A stretch of DNA of 64,000 bases. Source: Cycas panzhihuaensis. Lineage: Eukaryota > Cycadophyta. The position numbers were made by a program, and so were the translations under genes. The notes under the pieces were generated by a model. It saw only the letters and a program-made list of their open reading frames with translations. It had not been told where the DNA came from and made no database searches. Positions 46,969 to 57,859 of the stretch are shown here, one piece after another; within the stretch, counting starts at the first letter, position 1, and every line of letters begins with the position of its first letter. The stretch lies in NCBI GenBank assembly GCA_023213395.1, contig CM041465.1, forward strand, positions 178,753,741 to 178,817,740, read 5' to 3'.

Positions 46969-49522
46969 CTACTGTCTTGAACCTGGGGTCCCATCCCCTG
47001 GTCTGTGTGATCCCTCTCCTGGGGACCACATCCCTGCGAGGCTCCTCCTGGGCCTCCGCGAGCTACCTGCCTCGCTCTCCTCATCCTGAGGTCATCTCAG
47101 GGTCGTAGCTGCTGTCTGTGTGTGGGTCTGGCTCCTGCTTGACCTCGAGACCATCTATGCCACTAGTTGGTCGTAGCGGACCTGGATGCGATCCCTCTCG
47201 CCTCGGAGTCCCTCCTCTATGGCTCTAAACTTCTCCTTCGACGCCTTAAGGCGCTCCTCTAGGACTACTAGGCAGGTGCTGCTCCCTGCATCTCCTCCTA
47301 GCCCGCTCTGAGCCTCTAAGGCCTAGACCTGTCTGTGCAGCTCATCCCGCTCGTCCCTGGCCGCGTCGAGCTCTCGCTGCAGTTGTCCACGGAATGCCAT
47401 GTGCTCCTGGGTCTCTGCAGCCTAGATGTATCTCACCCTTGCCAGTGGGGCGAATGCCTACATGTAGGCTCCTACTGATCTGGGCGCATCCTCCGCCTAG
47501 ATGGGCGGTTGCCCCTCTGCGTAGACCTGAGGGAACATCTCCCTCACCATGGCCTCCACCAGTCTCTGGACCTCTGCTACTCCTGTCAATGCAACATGCC
47601 GTGTGTCAGTGTATATCCTCACTACATACCATAATGAAATGAAATCAAAGATCTATCTAGATGTTAAACAACTAAGGAAATGATTAGGTCTCAGTTGGCG
47701 TGGCTGCCGACTCCTCTGCTTGGGCGACATCCTCGTCTCTTGGCCCCTCGCCAGCCGCAGGTACCTCGTCATCTGGTACGCCCTCTGCCTCTGCCTCATC
47801 TCTAGTAGGGACTGGCTCGACCCTCACCTCTCCGGATCTCCTCACGATCCGTAGTCTGCGTCCCCTGGTCTCGGCCGCCCTACTCGTCTCGGTAGCTCCG
47901 GATGGGCCTGTCCCTCCTCCGGTGGTCCCGGATGGTCCTGCTGCTCTCTCTGATGACTGTGATGGACCTGCCTCTCCTACAGGTCGTGATGGGCCAACCC
48001 CATCTCCCTCGTCATCACCGTTGTTGCCCCCATCATCGTCGTCATTGTTGCTGTCATCGTCGATGGGCGCTCCTGCTCCGCTCGCTCTGTCATCACTCTC
48101 CCACCTCACTACTATGTAGGGCTCTGCTATATAGTCTGTCAGTGTGAGGAGGTCGAGTGATGTCGCATCCACTGACTGACGGACATAGGCCTGATCCTCT
48201 ATCCCTCGGAGCCTTGTCTGCCACCTGTGGACCATCGGGGCCCACCTCGCTATGGGGAATGGCCCCACGGCAAGCACTGCCGCAAAGTGATCGAAAAACC
48301 AGCATTGCAATAGCGTGCTGTAGGAAAACCCTCCTCTGCCAGATCTCCAGATGGTATCTAGCTGGGCGACGAGGTTTGCCGCAACTAGAGTGGCCCAGTC
48401 CATCCTCTCGCCGGCCTCACACTGGCGCGCTACATCCACCTATCCTCCGAGAATATCCCTGTAGTTCTATTTTCAGGAAATCCAGAATAGAATGCATAGT
48501 AGTATGAGTTTCCTCGCTTGAGGAATCTGTGACATGAGTACCGTCTGGAGGGGAGCTCCCCTCCGCTCCCACTTGTCAGTCCCCGTGAGGAACTGGGCTG
48601 CCTCCATGTGTGCTACCTCAGTGCTAGGCAACGCTCTCAGCGTCACGGGTCTCCCTGTCGCTGGTACCCCCAGGATCCGCATGATATCGCTTGGGGTGAT
48701 CGTGATGTCTCCTATGTGAGGCAAGTGGAATACATGCCTCCTCCTATCCCAGTGTGACACTATGTCAACTAGGAGCCTCTAGTCTGATGCAAACTGGGGG
48801 GTCTTTAAGGCCTTGTACAGGCCACACCTCTTCAGAGTCGCCTTGTCCTCCTTGGACACCATCTCCAAGTAGCTCAGAATCGGTATGCCGAGATTTTCGC
48901 GGTTATCCACCACGATAACTACCTATAGTCAATCAAAATCAGTCTCCTAGCAGTCATCTAGGCTCCTAGCTATCTGTCTGGTTGTCTTTTCTGGTTTTCA
49001 GGGGCTGTTTGGCCCCTTTTCTATTTTTTCTGATTTTCTGTCTGCGTACCGCTCCAAATTCAGTGGTACCGCTAAAATTGGAGCGGGTCTGGCGGCGATC
49101 GCTGCCCTGCAGCGATCCAGTAGCCAAGATCGCGGTCTTGCGATCTGGTCAAGAAGATCGCAAGAACCCCTAAAAAGGAGGGTTTCAGCCCAGAAAATCA
49201 AAAAAATTTTGTGGTGGACCCCACGTGGGGCCCACTAGGACCAGGGCTGCCTAATGCCGAGGTCCTCGCCTCTTTCTGGGTCCAATTTGGACTCCGAGAG
49301 GCCTCTAATTACCCATAAGGGGCATAAAAAGCATTAAAAATTAACTAAAAAGCAATAAATTTTAAACTTTGAGATGGTAAGGGTTTCGTGAGATCCACTC
49401 ACTGGATCTGGCCTGACCGTCGCCATCTCGTCTTTGGGGTCGTAACGACTATCTCAGTACTCGAATCCGATGGTCGGATCATCTCCTGCGTGCCTCTGAA
49501 GTTGGGTAGTGCTCTACGTCGT
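46969..49522 (-). pseudogene. Antisense three-exon PMD-like gene of element B
   Basis: Proposed exons on the - strand are 49,522-49,403 (120 bp, as in A), 48,922-47,695 and 47,582-46,969. Intron 1 (480 bp) has GTGAGT at 49,402-49,397 and ends ATAG. Intron 2 (112 bp) ends GACAG but its donor, GGT in A, reads ACT here. Exon 2 stays in one frame for 1,228 bp. It encodes VDNRENLGIPILS, the PMD-like core (RLLVDIVSHWDRRR, FHLPHIGDITIT, ILGVPATGRPV, MDWATLVAANLVAQLD, FSYSTLLQCWFFDHFA), a D/N-rich hinge and an acidic C-terminus. Exon 3 is charged (QRELDAARDERDELH, EERLKASKEKFRAIEEGL) and likely coiled coil. The start codon reads ACG and a few in-frame stops occur, so this copy looks disabled by point mutations only. 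Confidence 0.78.
49050..49150. repeat. Paired palindromes in intron 1 of the antisense gene, element B
   Basis: A 36-bp palindrome centred on GGTACC (49,050-49,085) with arms CGCTCCAAATTCAGTGGT. It is followed by GATCGCTG/CAGCGATC and copies of AAGATCGC. Counterpart of 18,829-18,939 in A. Confidence 0.8.
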
Positions 49523-49584
49523 AAGGGAATGGCTCTGGTTTCGCACGAGAGCCGGTGAAAATGAATCCGATTTTCATTGGTTTT

Positions 49585-49593
49585 CCTTATATA
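49585..49593 (-). promoter_or_regulatory. TATA box of antisense PMD gene, element B
   Basis: TATATAAGG on the - strand followed by AAAACCAATGAAAATCGGATTC, nearly identical to element A at 18,393. It lies 71 bp before the former start codon at 49,522. Confidence 0.65.
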
Positions 49594-50121
49594 GCTGGGG
49601 GCCCCGACGGGCACTTCTTCTGTTTCTGGCTCCGCGACAGTCGTTGGAACCGTCTCGTTGCCCTGATAGCCTTTGCCTTCTGGCCCTGTCGCCCATTGTG
49701 CTCCATGGATGCCCTTTCTGCCCTCTCTTGCAAGGGCATTTATGGCGCCTCATTATCACATTTTTGCTAGGGCCCTTCTGCATCGTTTTGTGCGCTACTC
49801 CCGTGCATGCCCGAGTTTATACTCGTTTGGCTCATTTCGCCACCCTGGACTTATTTTTGCAGCCCTTTCTTACTCCTGGGGTCCCCAAAGGAAGTGCTCC
49901 CCTGTCCGGGGACATGTTTTGCTTCCCAAAGCAACCTTTGGCACTCTAGGGCGTCTTTTCTCTGCCCACTCCCAACCAGTGGCTGGATTGCTTGCTCTCA
50001 TTCTCGGGTAACCTCATTGCTAGGTCCTCCTATCCTTCTCGGCCACCGTCTTGCTCGCCATCCGAGTCTTTCTTTTACTTTCATTGCTATTTGTGTGATT
50101 ACCAGAGCTTAGTATTCAGAC
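49594..50121. other. Spacer between antisense promoter and extra RNase H
   Basis: Lies between two divergently oriented genes and could hold control sequence for both. Overlapping + strand frames (49,509-49,949, 49,673-50,011) show no recognised domain. Confidence 0.4.
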
Positions 50122-50529
50122 ATGTCCCTTCTTGTTTTTACCGATGGTGGAAGTCGCGGTAACCCCGGACCTTCCGCCGCTGCATGGATTCTTCGCAGCC
50201 CCTCTGGACATGATGTCTTACGTTCCAAGGTCTTTCTTCCCGAGGCTACCAATAACGAAGTCGAATACACGGCCGTTATTGAAGCCCTTACCGATGCTCT
50301 CCGTTTCCATTGCGGGTCCATCGTGTTGTTTTGCGATTCTCAGGTCGTGGTGCCCCATCTCACCCAGGTTTACCACGTACGATGCCCTCACCTGAGAACC
50401 CTCGCGTCTGCTGCCAGGTCTCTTCTGGCTTGTTTCTCGTTAGTGGATATTCAGCATATCCCTAGGCATCTCAACGTTGGTAGGCCGATGTGCCCCGCCT
50501 CATCCTTGAGCATCGCCTCCCTCTTCTAG
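50122..50529 (+). CDS. Extra RNase H (aRNH) of element B
   Basis: A 135-aa frame with its own ATG, separate from gag-pol. FTDGGSRGNPGP carries the first catalytic Asp (residue 8), ATNNEVEYTAVIEAL the Glu (48) and LFCDSQVV the next Asp (72); an HIPRHLN segment near residue 110 is typical of the C-terminus. The last catalytic Asp, expected soon after, is not obvious because GRP follows. Tat-branch elements often carry such a second RNase H in place of or besides the pol domain. It would need its own transcript, splicing or read-through to be made. It is the only gene of B with a complete open frame. Confidence 0.88.
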   Translation: MSLLVFTDGGSRGNPGPSAAAWILRSPSGHDVLRSKVFLPEATNNEVEYTAVIEALTDALRFHCGSIVLFCDSQVVVPHLTQVYHVRCPHLRTLASAARSLLACFSLVDIQHIPRHLNVGRPMCPASSLSIASLF

Positions 50530-50888
50530 ATGACTGCCCTTGAGGTTTGCCTGGCCAGCTCGTGCCCAAGCCTCCGGTCACTGTTAATTAGATTGCCTGC
50601 TCCATTTGCTGGATGCCCGCCTACTTCACGTTGCGCTTCAGCAACGGGGGCATCCCCTTTTACTTATTTGTTTCAGTTACAGGTCGATGTTAGGCGATGC
50701 GTAGGCAGCCCCTACGTTGTCTTCGTCTCCGTCTCCCTTGTCCACGCGTTCCGCCACGACACTTGCCTATACCCTTGGTCCACGTGCTGCTCTTTATTGC
50801 TTTTATATATATACATGCATGTGCTACTCATATCTTTGATTGTCAACATTCGCCATCACGTTACGCATCTGAGCAGTGAGGCTCTACT
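50530..50888. other. Spacer before polypurine tract, element B
   Basis: Counterpart of 17,109-17,463. Open + strand frames (50,530-50,940) have no recognised domain; a short AT run lies near 50,805. Confidence 0.4.
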
Positions 50889-50901
50889 GCCAAGGGGGCA
50901 G
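50889..50901 (+). promoter_or_regulatory. Polypurine tract of element B
   Basis: GCCAAGGGGGCAG directly precedes the 3' LTR TGTTTCCC. The same tract is recognisable in the old relic at 7,830-7,842. Confidence 0.85.
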
Positions 50902-53418
50902 TGTTTCCCAGCTACTGGGAATGGACTCGAGACGCATTGACGTAGGTTTGTTCAAGTATATTTTCTTACTTTGCTTGCCCATGTTTGATTGAGGTTATTT
51001 AGAGTAGGTTGCTTGACATATGCCTGCCTGCATGCATTGCTTTTCTACTTGCTCATAATGCATGTGCCTACGGCACGCCTTCAGCCTATGACTACTCACA
51101 GCGGGGGCATTCCTCAGCGGATGCTACACCCCATATGGCGCATAGCCACCCACGGTGTCTCCACGGTCTCCCGGGATGTTTCCATCAGTCCTATTTGCTC
51201 TCATTACGACATGTTGCTTATGTTGTAGTCCTTCCTAAGTCTGATTTAATCCTTAGTTACGACTCTTTGCATTATTTTGGATACTTGCCCACTGCCTGGG
51301 CATTTCCTCAGCTACTCTAATTCATGTTTAGCCTTTGTTTTTTCTCAAAACCTGATTTTTCTATTTATTTTTCTCTTTTTTTTTTATTTCAGGCTGATAC
51401 CACTGTAAACTTAGCGGTACCGCAGAGTTTGCCACGGTACGACTGTTTGAAATTTAAAAAAAGAGAACCACGCGAAAGTTTCTATTTTTTTCGTGAAACT
51501 ATCGCGTGGCATGGATTGATTGGAGACGCCCTGACATCCCCAACGTTCACCTGCTGTGAACAGGGGATAAAGGGGATTTTGCTCCCTATTTTTTAGATCC
51601 TTTGCTCATTTTTCAAACTTCTAAGGAAAATTTCTAAACTTTCACACAAAGAAAAACACACAGAAACAGAAAACTTCATACACAGCAACTGGAGAAGGTG
51701 AAGTGGGCTGCCATCAGTTGGATTTTGCAGGGCCATTCGCCTCATCGCTTTCTACCGACTCCATTCTTCTTACAGGTGCTCAAGGATACAAGAGTCTTCT
51801 TCACCCAAAAAGCTGTTTCAAGGTTCAACTTCAAAGCTCCAAACTTGCAAGGAGCTTCCTTCATCCATACCCTTGCAAGAACTACTCATGACCAGCCTCT
51901 GTTTGTTATCTATTACTGCTGTTCCAAGTGGAAAAGTGCATGCTTAATCTCCCCATACAAGGTACTTCTTGGTTTTTACTTGCAACTTCTTGGTTTTTAC
52001 TTGCAACTTCTTGTCTTTATTTGCAAATAGTTCATTTCTTTCCTTTTTCTATTTTTTTAATTTCTTTTGCTTCTAAATAAACATCATCCTAGTTAGCCAC
52101 AACTCTCCCATAGTGTTGTTCTAGACTAGAGATACTTTCTCGGTGCTTCTTTGGAGCCCCTCCATTTTCTCTAAGCTCTCTTTCACTCTTTCCTTAGTTA
52201 GCCGGGGTAAAGGTGTACACACGAGGATTCGAGGGAGGTAGGCGGGGTTCCGTCCCCCATTGCTATCCTTCTCCCCAAGGGTTCCATCCCTTGTCCTCTT
52301 CCCTTTGTAACCCACGCTTTCCTAAGGAACGGGCTAAGGAAGTTTAGGGGATTTAGTCAGGGCATTCCAACCGGCCTAAGATAACCGGTCCCCATCTCAT
52401 TGCCAACTAGTGTTTCCTTCCCAAACTCCGTGGAGACCTCCCCTGGGTGAGTTAGCCATCCCGAGGTTATACTCAGTTCCATTTCGTATGTTTTTATGGT
52501 ACATGGTGGTGTGAGTGTTTCTTGTATACCGTTATTTCATTCGGTTATATTCCTATGCTTAGTTTAGATTTTAGCTTCAGTTGATTTCAGTTTATGTATA
52601 CATATATTTCATGGTAGATCTTGTGGCCTCTCTTCCAAGAGGAAGGTGTCTTTCTTACTTGTTTGCAGGATCGCGCATTGGTGGAGTTATACGTGGGATG
52701 AGCCCATTGCCGGTTAGCTCCCCGCATGGTACTTCTCTTTCTTTGGTTTCAAGCTTTCCATTTTTTTTCGTTTGATTTGCTTTTTGCATGCTTAAGGGGA
52801 GGTAAGTGAACCCCTCTTCCATCGCATTCGGCAACTACCGCCGATCGACGTTGCATGCACGGAGAACGGAGAAAGAAGGAGCGGGACTTAGAGAGACAAG
52901 CCGCACCTCCACTCAAACGCCGGATCCAGGTATTCCCCTCGCTTCCCGCGTGGTTCCTTTTGCGTCGTTTCCTTTTCGTGCATTTGTCTGAATAGATAGG
53001 GAATGATAAAAGAACATAAAGGGTAAAAGGGAAAACATTCATCTTTTCTATATTATTTCTTGCTTTACATAGCATTGCATAGATAGCTGATTGCTTCGTA
53101 TCTGAGCCTTCCTTCTGTCGTACCTTTTACCTCACTTGCTTGCACGTTAATAGTTGCCTTTCCCTTCGTTGCGTTCTCATTACCTTGAGAAGACGCAATG
53201 CGCAAGGTGTTTCCTTTCCATCCCGGCCATCCGAAGGGTAGGGAGGCATTGTTTTGCACGGCTACCTGGAAGCAACCAGGCACCTTGCAGTCCCGAACCC
53301 ATGCTCCAGTGTACGAACGTCCTATGAGATGAGGTCCTCGCTGCCTAGCTTAGTTAGCATAGTGCATTTTTATATCTTTTTGCTAGACGTAGGATCACCA
53401 CCCCCGAGAAGTGTTTCA
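50902..53418 (+). mobile_element. 3' LTR of element B
   Basis: A 2,517-bp repeat of 36,826-39,366 with the same TG...CA ends and terminal stem CCCAG-CTA-CTGGG. It has one GCGGTACCGC (51,414-51,423); the 20-bp unit that is duplicated in the 5' LTR is single here. Confidence 0.95.
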
Positions 53419-53423
53419 GCTAC
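53419..53423. repeat. Target site duplication GCTAC, right (element B)
   Basis: Matches 36,821-36,825. Confidence 0.95.
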
Positions 53424-54134
53424 CAATACTAATAGCACTCAAATTGAAACAAATTTGACAACTGGTGAAAAGATCTCATGAAAGTCAATACCTTCTTTCT
53501 GTGCAAAACCTTTAGCCACCAGTCTTGCCCTGTATTTCTCAACCTTTCCATCAACATCTGTTTTCTTTTTGAAAACCCACCTCTAATTAATAGTCTTCCT
53601 GCCATGTGGAAGTTCTACTAAGTCCCATGAATTATTTTTCTTCAAAGCATCTATCTCTTCCCGCACAGCCCTTATCCACTTCTCACCATGGATATCATCT
53701 ATTGCTTCCTGATAACATGTGGGCTCACCATCATTAGAAACTAAAGTAATAGAAATAGAAGGGTTGTACCTGTTAGGTGGATGATTAACTCATGTAGATC
53801 TTCTAACTGTTAGCAGAGGAGTATCCACATACTCTTGTGAATCTGCTACTGATTCATCTTCAAAAAGATCATCATGGTCTTCTAATTCCACAGATGGTTG
53901 CATTTCAAACTTGACTTGTTGATGTTCAGCTTGCTGCTCCTGTTTGATTTCAACTTATCCACTATCTAATTTTACAAGGGGAGATTCATCAAATATGACA
54001 TCTATGTTAATGGTGATTTTGTGGGTAGTAGGATCCCATAACCTGTATCCCTTCATACCATCCTTATCACCATAGCTAACAAAGATATATCACTTAGATT
54101 TTAGGTCTAACTTTGAATGTTTACTTTTGTCAGT
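53424..54134 (-). pseudogene. RT N-terminal half of copia-1
   Basis: The pol segment on the far side of element B. On the - strand an acidic linker (LEDHDDLFEDES near 53,870) leads to [45 protein letters not shown] and FSPVVKFVS. It runs directly up to the insertion point. A stop replaces a codon before RWVFKKK. Confidence 0.88.
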
Positions 54135-54903
54135 CTAGGCATAAGCATCACAACCAAAAACTTTTAAATTTAAATAATCACATGGATATCCAGTCCATAC
54201 CTCTTTAGGAATCTTACAATCTATTGTAAGTGATGGTGATTTGTTTACTAGATAGCAAGCTATTTGAACAGCTTCTACCCACAAGCCCTGCTCCACTACT
54301 GCATTACTTAGCATGCTTCTTGCTCTTTCCAAGAGTGTCATATTCATGTGCTCAATAATGCCATTTTACTGCGGAGTATATCTAGTGGTCTTGTGTCTTT
54401 CGATCACAGCTTCTCTGCAATAGTTCTCAAATTCTAAAGAGTTGAACTCACCTCCATTGTTAGTTCTTAAACATTTGATTATCTTACCAGTGTTGTTATC
54501 AACTAGAGCCTTGAACTGCTTAAACACACTAAACACTTCAGATTTTTAAAAAATATACCCATACATTCCTGGAGTAATCATCTATAAATGTGATAAAATA
54601 TAATAATCCTCCACAAGATATTTTAGGTGTTGGTCCCCATACATCAGAATGTATGTAATCCAGAACGCCTTTACTAAAGTGACTCCCTACTTTAAACTTG
54701 AGTCTATACTATTTTCCAAAAACACAATGTTTATAGAAAGCCAAGTCTGAAAGCTACAAGTTAGGAAGAAACTTACAGTTTATTAGCACCTTAAGTCCTC
54801 TCTCACTTATGTGCCCAAGTCTATGATGCCATAGCTGAGCTGGATCTTTTGTAGTCTTTGATACTGTAGCTGCTTGGTTGACATCTATACTTCCCACTAA
54901 AAT
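54135..54903 (-). pseudogene. Integrase of copia-1
   Basis: On the - strand: GAG-pre-integrase remnants (LWHHRLGH-like), HSDVWGPT with the first Asp (about 54,650), FITFIDDYSR, LRTNNGGEF where the second Asp is Asn, TPQ*NGIIEHMN with the Glu, then the open frame 54,347-54,135 (LLERARSML, VEAVQIACYLVN, LKVFGCDAY). A stop replaces a codon before NG. It would insert the cDNA copy in the genome; it is inactive here. Confidence 0.88.
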
Positions 54904-55551
54904 TCAAAGATTTCCTTTCTTTATGGCTTTCATAATAACCAAGGCACCCTTTGACACCTTTAAGACTCCTTCATGACCTGTATGCTTATAACCACCTGAA
55001 TCTAATTCACCTAAGGAAATCAGATTCCTTTTCAGTTCATGTACATGTCTGACCTCAGTTAATGTTCTCACTACCCCATCGAACATCTTAATCCTAATGC
55101 TACCAATGCCCACTGTCTTACAAGAAACTTCATTCCCCATAAGTACATCACCACCATCAAGAGGTTGGTATGATGAGAACCAACTCTTGTATGGACACAT
55201 GTGGTGTGAAGTACTTGAATCTAATAACCAGTCATGGTGATAATGAGAAACATTACAAGCAACTAAGACATCATCATCTATAACTTGATTTGACTCCACC
55301 TGATTCACCTCCTTGGCATGATCTTCCTTTTTCTGGAACTCCTTCCTTTTGTAGCAATCCTTCTTGAGGTGACCAGTCTTATTACAGTGCCAACACCTAA
55401 GCTTACTCTTCTTGCCTTTTGACTTTGACCTCAATGTATCCCTGGAATTTTGTCCTCTCTTAATCATTCTACCCCTTGCTGTCATAGCTTCTGGTGTGGA
55501 GGTTTCAAGACTAGACTTCCTCCGCACTTCTTCCATTAGTAAAGCACTCAT
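54904..55551 (-). pseudogene. Gag zinc knuckle and protease of copia-1
   Basis: A 215-aa open stretch. A basic linker is followed by CWHCNKTGHLKKDC (CX2CX4HX4C, residues 53-66), the nucleic-acid binding knuckle of gag. The protease site follows as WLLDSSTSHHM (residue 111 Asp), where intact elements have DSGAS; the Gly-to-Ser change should harm it. The C-terminal part leads into the GAG-pre-integrase region. Confidence 0.9.
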
Positions 55552-56088
55552 AACAAAATCATATTCTAATTCATCTATAGTGCTAAAACTAATTGAGGTG
55601 AAAATATTATCCTAGGATTAAGGTAATGAGCATAATAGGGTAACAACCTTGTCCTTATCCTGAATTTTAATATCGACACTAGTCAATTGATAAATAAGAG
55701 TATTGAAAAGATTTAAATAGTTAGCAATTTTTATACCTTCCTTCATTCGTAACAAGTACAATTACCTCTTTAGGTAGATTCGATTCGTTACTGATTTGGG
55801 CATATACAGGCCTTCCAACCGGGTCCATAATCCTGCTACTGTTTGCTCCACTGCGATGTTAAACAAAACTTTATCTGTCAAACATAATCATATTGTGCTA
55901 AGTGCCTTCTTGTCTAAATCATCCCATTCATCATTATCCATCACTACGGGTTTCTTCGATTTGCCTGCAAGGGCTTTGTATAAACCTTGCTGTACAAGAA
56001 TATCATACGCTTTTAGCTTCCACAACTTGAAGTTGTTCTTGCTACTGAATTTCTCCACCTCAAACTTTGCACTTGCTAGTTTCACCAT
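55552..56088 (-). pseudogene. gag of copia-1, N-terminal part
   Basis: The probable start is the Met at 56,088 (MVKLASAKFEVEKF), followed by WKLKAYDILVQQGLYKALAG and DEWDDLDKKA in the open piece to 55,888. After a stop the same frame continues with LWTRLEGLYMPKS-like and IDELEYDFV segments. The sequence resembles Tnt1/Tork gag. Confidence 0.85.
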
Positions 56089-56165
56089 TTGGTGTAGAAA
56101 ATCCACCAAATGGTGAAACTTTGCACCAAAACCTTCACAAACTCGTTGCAAAAAAAAAAAGAGTG

Positions 56166-56177
56166 GCTCTCATACCA
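56166..56177 (-). promoter_or_regulatory. Primer-binding site of copia-1
   Basis: TGGTATGAGAGC on the - strand, two bases inside the 5' LTR. It differs by one base from TGGTATCAGAGC, the site for initiator Met tRNA used by most plant copia elements. Confidence 0.92.
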
Positions 56178-56179
56178 CT

Positions 56180-56817
56180 TGTTGAGAATACAAGGTCCCA
56201 ACCCTTTAATCACCACTAAGATCTATTGCATTCTTATAACTAGTTACAGAAATTAAAACTTAAAATTACATGCAAGTTCTAAAAATAGAGATTATATAAT
56301 AACATAAAAAAGAAAACCAAACATCACATATGCACCCAATATAACGTGGTAAAACCCTAGCAGTGTGCTAGGGAAACATCCATACAAGAAAGGCACCGAT
56401 CTTTATTATTGTAGAATGGAGAAACAATACATCTTAGTTACATAGTACTCTCAGGAATAACAACCAGTTGCCACCCTCTTCTCAGTACATTACATTACAT
56501 ACAACATAACAAGAAAAAGCCCTAAAACGGGTTACACGAGAGGGACATCCAAGGCATGAATCTCAACTATAGAATCTAGGGTATTTGTATCGAACGACCC
56601 TGATTCTCTTTACATTTTAATATGCTTTACATGGCTAATTTTTGAGGGCCATCGCCCAACCCTCTCTTAGCGGGCCGCTCCATACCCCTCTCCCAAGACC
56701 CCTACCAAGGGGGTTCCTGCCCCCTTTGGAATCCCCCAAGAAAGATTAGGGGAGGAAACTGCGCCGAAAACATGCTAAAATTTTAGCCCTAAAATATTGT
56801 TGTCACAATACCCAACA
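56180..56817 (-). mobile_element. 5' LTR of copia-1
   Basis: 638 bp, TGTTGAG...CCCAACA on the + strand, matching 34,871-35,518 over its full length with scattered transitions and one changed GC-rich segment near 56,645-56,730. Confidence 0.93.
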
Positions 56818-56822
56818 AAAAT
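56818..56822. repeat. Target site duplication AAAAT, right (copia-1)
   Basis: Matches 34,866-34,870. Confidence 0.9.
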
Positions 56823-57091
56823 ATTAATCCATATTAATAAAGTAATCAACCAATTTCATTTGACGACGGTGTTAAAAAATACCAAGGTATTATGCCCATA
56901 TAATTTATGGTTTGGGAGGTAGGTGAGAGTCCACCTCAATTGACATAATTCAAAAATAAAATAATAATAAACCATAAAAATAAAATATACTTACCTTAAC
57001 AATTGATAACTGAGAAAGCTAGTGGTGGCCTGCATACTCCCAAGGCATATTTGCACATACTTAATGAATAGTAATGAACATTATACTAACA
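56823..57091 (-). mobile_element. 3' LTR of copia-2 (main part)
   Basis: On the - strand the sequence beginning TGTTAGTATAATG at 57,091 directly follows a G-rich tract (TTATGGGGGAGAA, 57,092-57,104), the position of an LTR. It runs left to the copia-1 insertion. No second copy lies in the window to confirm the length. Confidence 0.6.
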
Positions 57092-57104
57092 TTCTCCCCC
57101 ATAA
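57092..57104 (-). promoter_or_regulatory. Polypurine tract of copia-2
   Basis: TTATGGGGGAGAA on the - strand directly before the proposed LTR start. Confidence 0.7.
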
Positions 57105-57640
57105 TATTCATTACATGTAACTTCAAGATTTTCTTTGAATTTATGGAACTTAATTTTTCCAAGTTCCTTTGTAAAGATGTCTGTTGCTTAATCTTCCATG
57201 TTGTAATATACCAACTCTATTTCAACTGCTTGAATGAGTTCTCGAATGAAATAATGTTGTGTCTCAATATGTTTGGTTCTACCATAGAAGACTGGATTAC
57301 ATATCATTTGAATAATATTTTGATTATTGGACCAAATCTTGGTAGGACCCTTCTGTTCCATCTAAAGATTATGTAAGAGTCGACGTAACCATACTATTTT
57401 GTATGTACTTGAAACTGCTACCTTATATTATGCTTCTTCTATAGATAATGAAACAGTAGTCTACTTTTTAGAACTCCATGCAAGAGCTGCTAAACCTAAG
57501 TTAAATGTATACCTATAAGTAGATTTTCTATCATCAATGTCACCTACCCAGTCATAATCTATATACCCAATCAATCTAAAATTTGGTATAGATTTATAGT
57601 ATAGCCCATAATCTATTGTGCTCTTTAAATACAGTAGAAT
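57105..57640 (-). pseudogene. RNase H of copia-2
   Basis: On the - strand in order: YLKSTIDYGLYY, YIDYDWVGDIDDRKSTYRY, LAALAWSSKKQTTVSLS, WLRRLLHN, IIQMICNPVFYGRTKHIE and ATDIFTKELG. These are the usual copia RNase H and C-terminal motifs (DWAGD, SKKQ, RTKHI, DIFTK). A few stops are present. The left end of the gene lies here; the upstream part is at 62,857-63,788, beyond copia-3. Confidence 0.85.
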
Positions 57641-57645
57641 ATACT
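57641..57645. repeat. Target site duplication ATACT, left (copia-3)
   Basis: Matches 62,852-62,856. Confidence 0.92.
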
Positions 57646-57847
57646 TGCTAGAATATAATATTTTATCTTAGGTTATAAGTTAATATATATTATGTACTCT
57701 AATATAACTGAATAACATATGCCATTCAGAGGTAATTTGGTTACAAATTGGTTTAAGGGTGGTTACAAACCCTAACTATATATATGTACTTACATATTTA
57801 ATAATGAATCAATTCATTCTCTTATATATCATTATGCATGTTTAACA
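57646..57847 (+). mobile_element. 5' LTR of copia-3
   Basis: 202 bp, TGCTAGAATATAAT...GCATGTTTAACA. It matches 62,650-62,851 with differences that are mostly transitions. A TATATATGTAC segment near its end may be the promoter region. Confidence 0.93.
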
Positions 57848-57859
57848 TAGCATTAGAGT
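57848..57859 (+). promoter_or_regulatory. Primer-binding site of copia-3, mutated
   Basis: TAGCATTAGAGT stands where TGGTATCAGAGC is expected. All four differences are transitions. Confidence 0.75.

Larger units (their letters stand above)
36826..53418 (+). mobile_element. Element B: complete Tat-like Ty3/gypsy retrotransposon
   Basis: A 16,593-bp element on the + strand, the same family and layout as element A, inserted in the RT of copia-1 with a GCTAC duplication. LTRs are 36,826-39,366 and 50,902-53,418. Gag-pol occupies 39,640-46,199, the antisense PMD gene 49,522-46,969 and the extra RNase H 50,122-50,529. It has many G-to-A or C-to-T type changes: the RT catalytic motif reads FMDN, the integrase Glu is Lys, and there are stops in gag and pol. 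Its PMD exon 2 and extra RNase H are better preserved than those of A. Confidence 0.95.
34871..56817 (-). mobile_element. Copia-1: Ty1/copia element, Tork/Tnt1-like, split by element B
   Basis: A - strand copia element whose own sequence is about 5,349 bp once element B and one GCTAC are subtracted, a normal full length. It has LTRs of about 640 bp, an initiator-Met-type primer-binding site, and gag, protease, integrase, RT and RNase H in copia order. The gag start (KFEVEKF, then a W-K-x-K-A segment, then LVQQGLYKAL) resembles the Tork/Tnt1 branch. It is inactive: it carries stops, integrase and RT Asp-to-Asn changes, and the 16.6-kb insertion. Confidence 0.92.
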
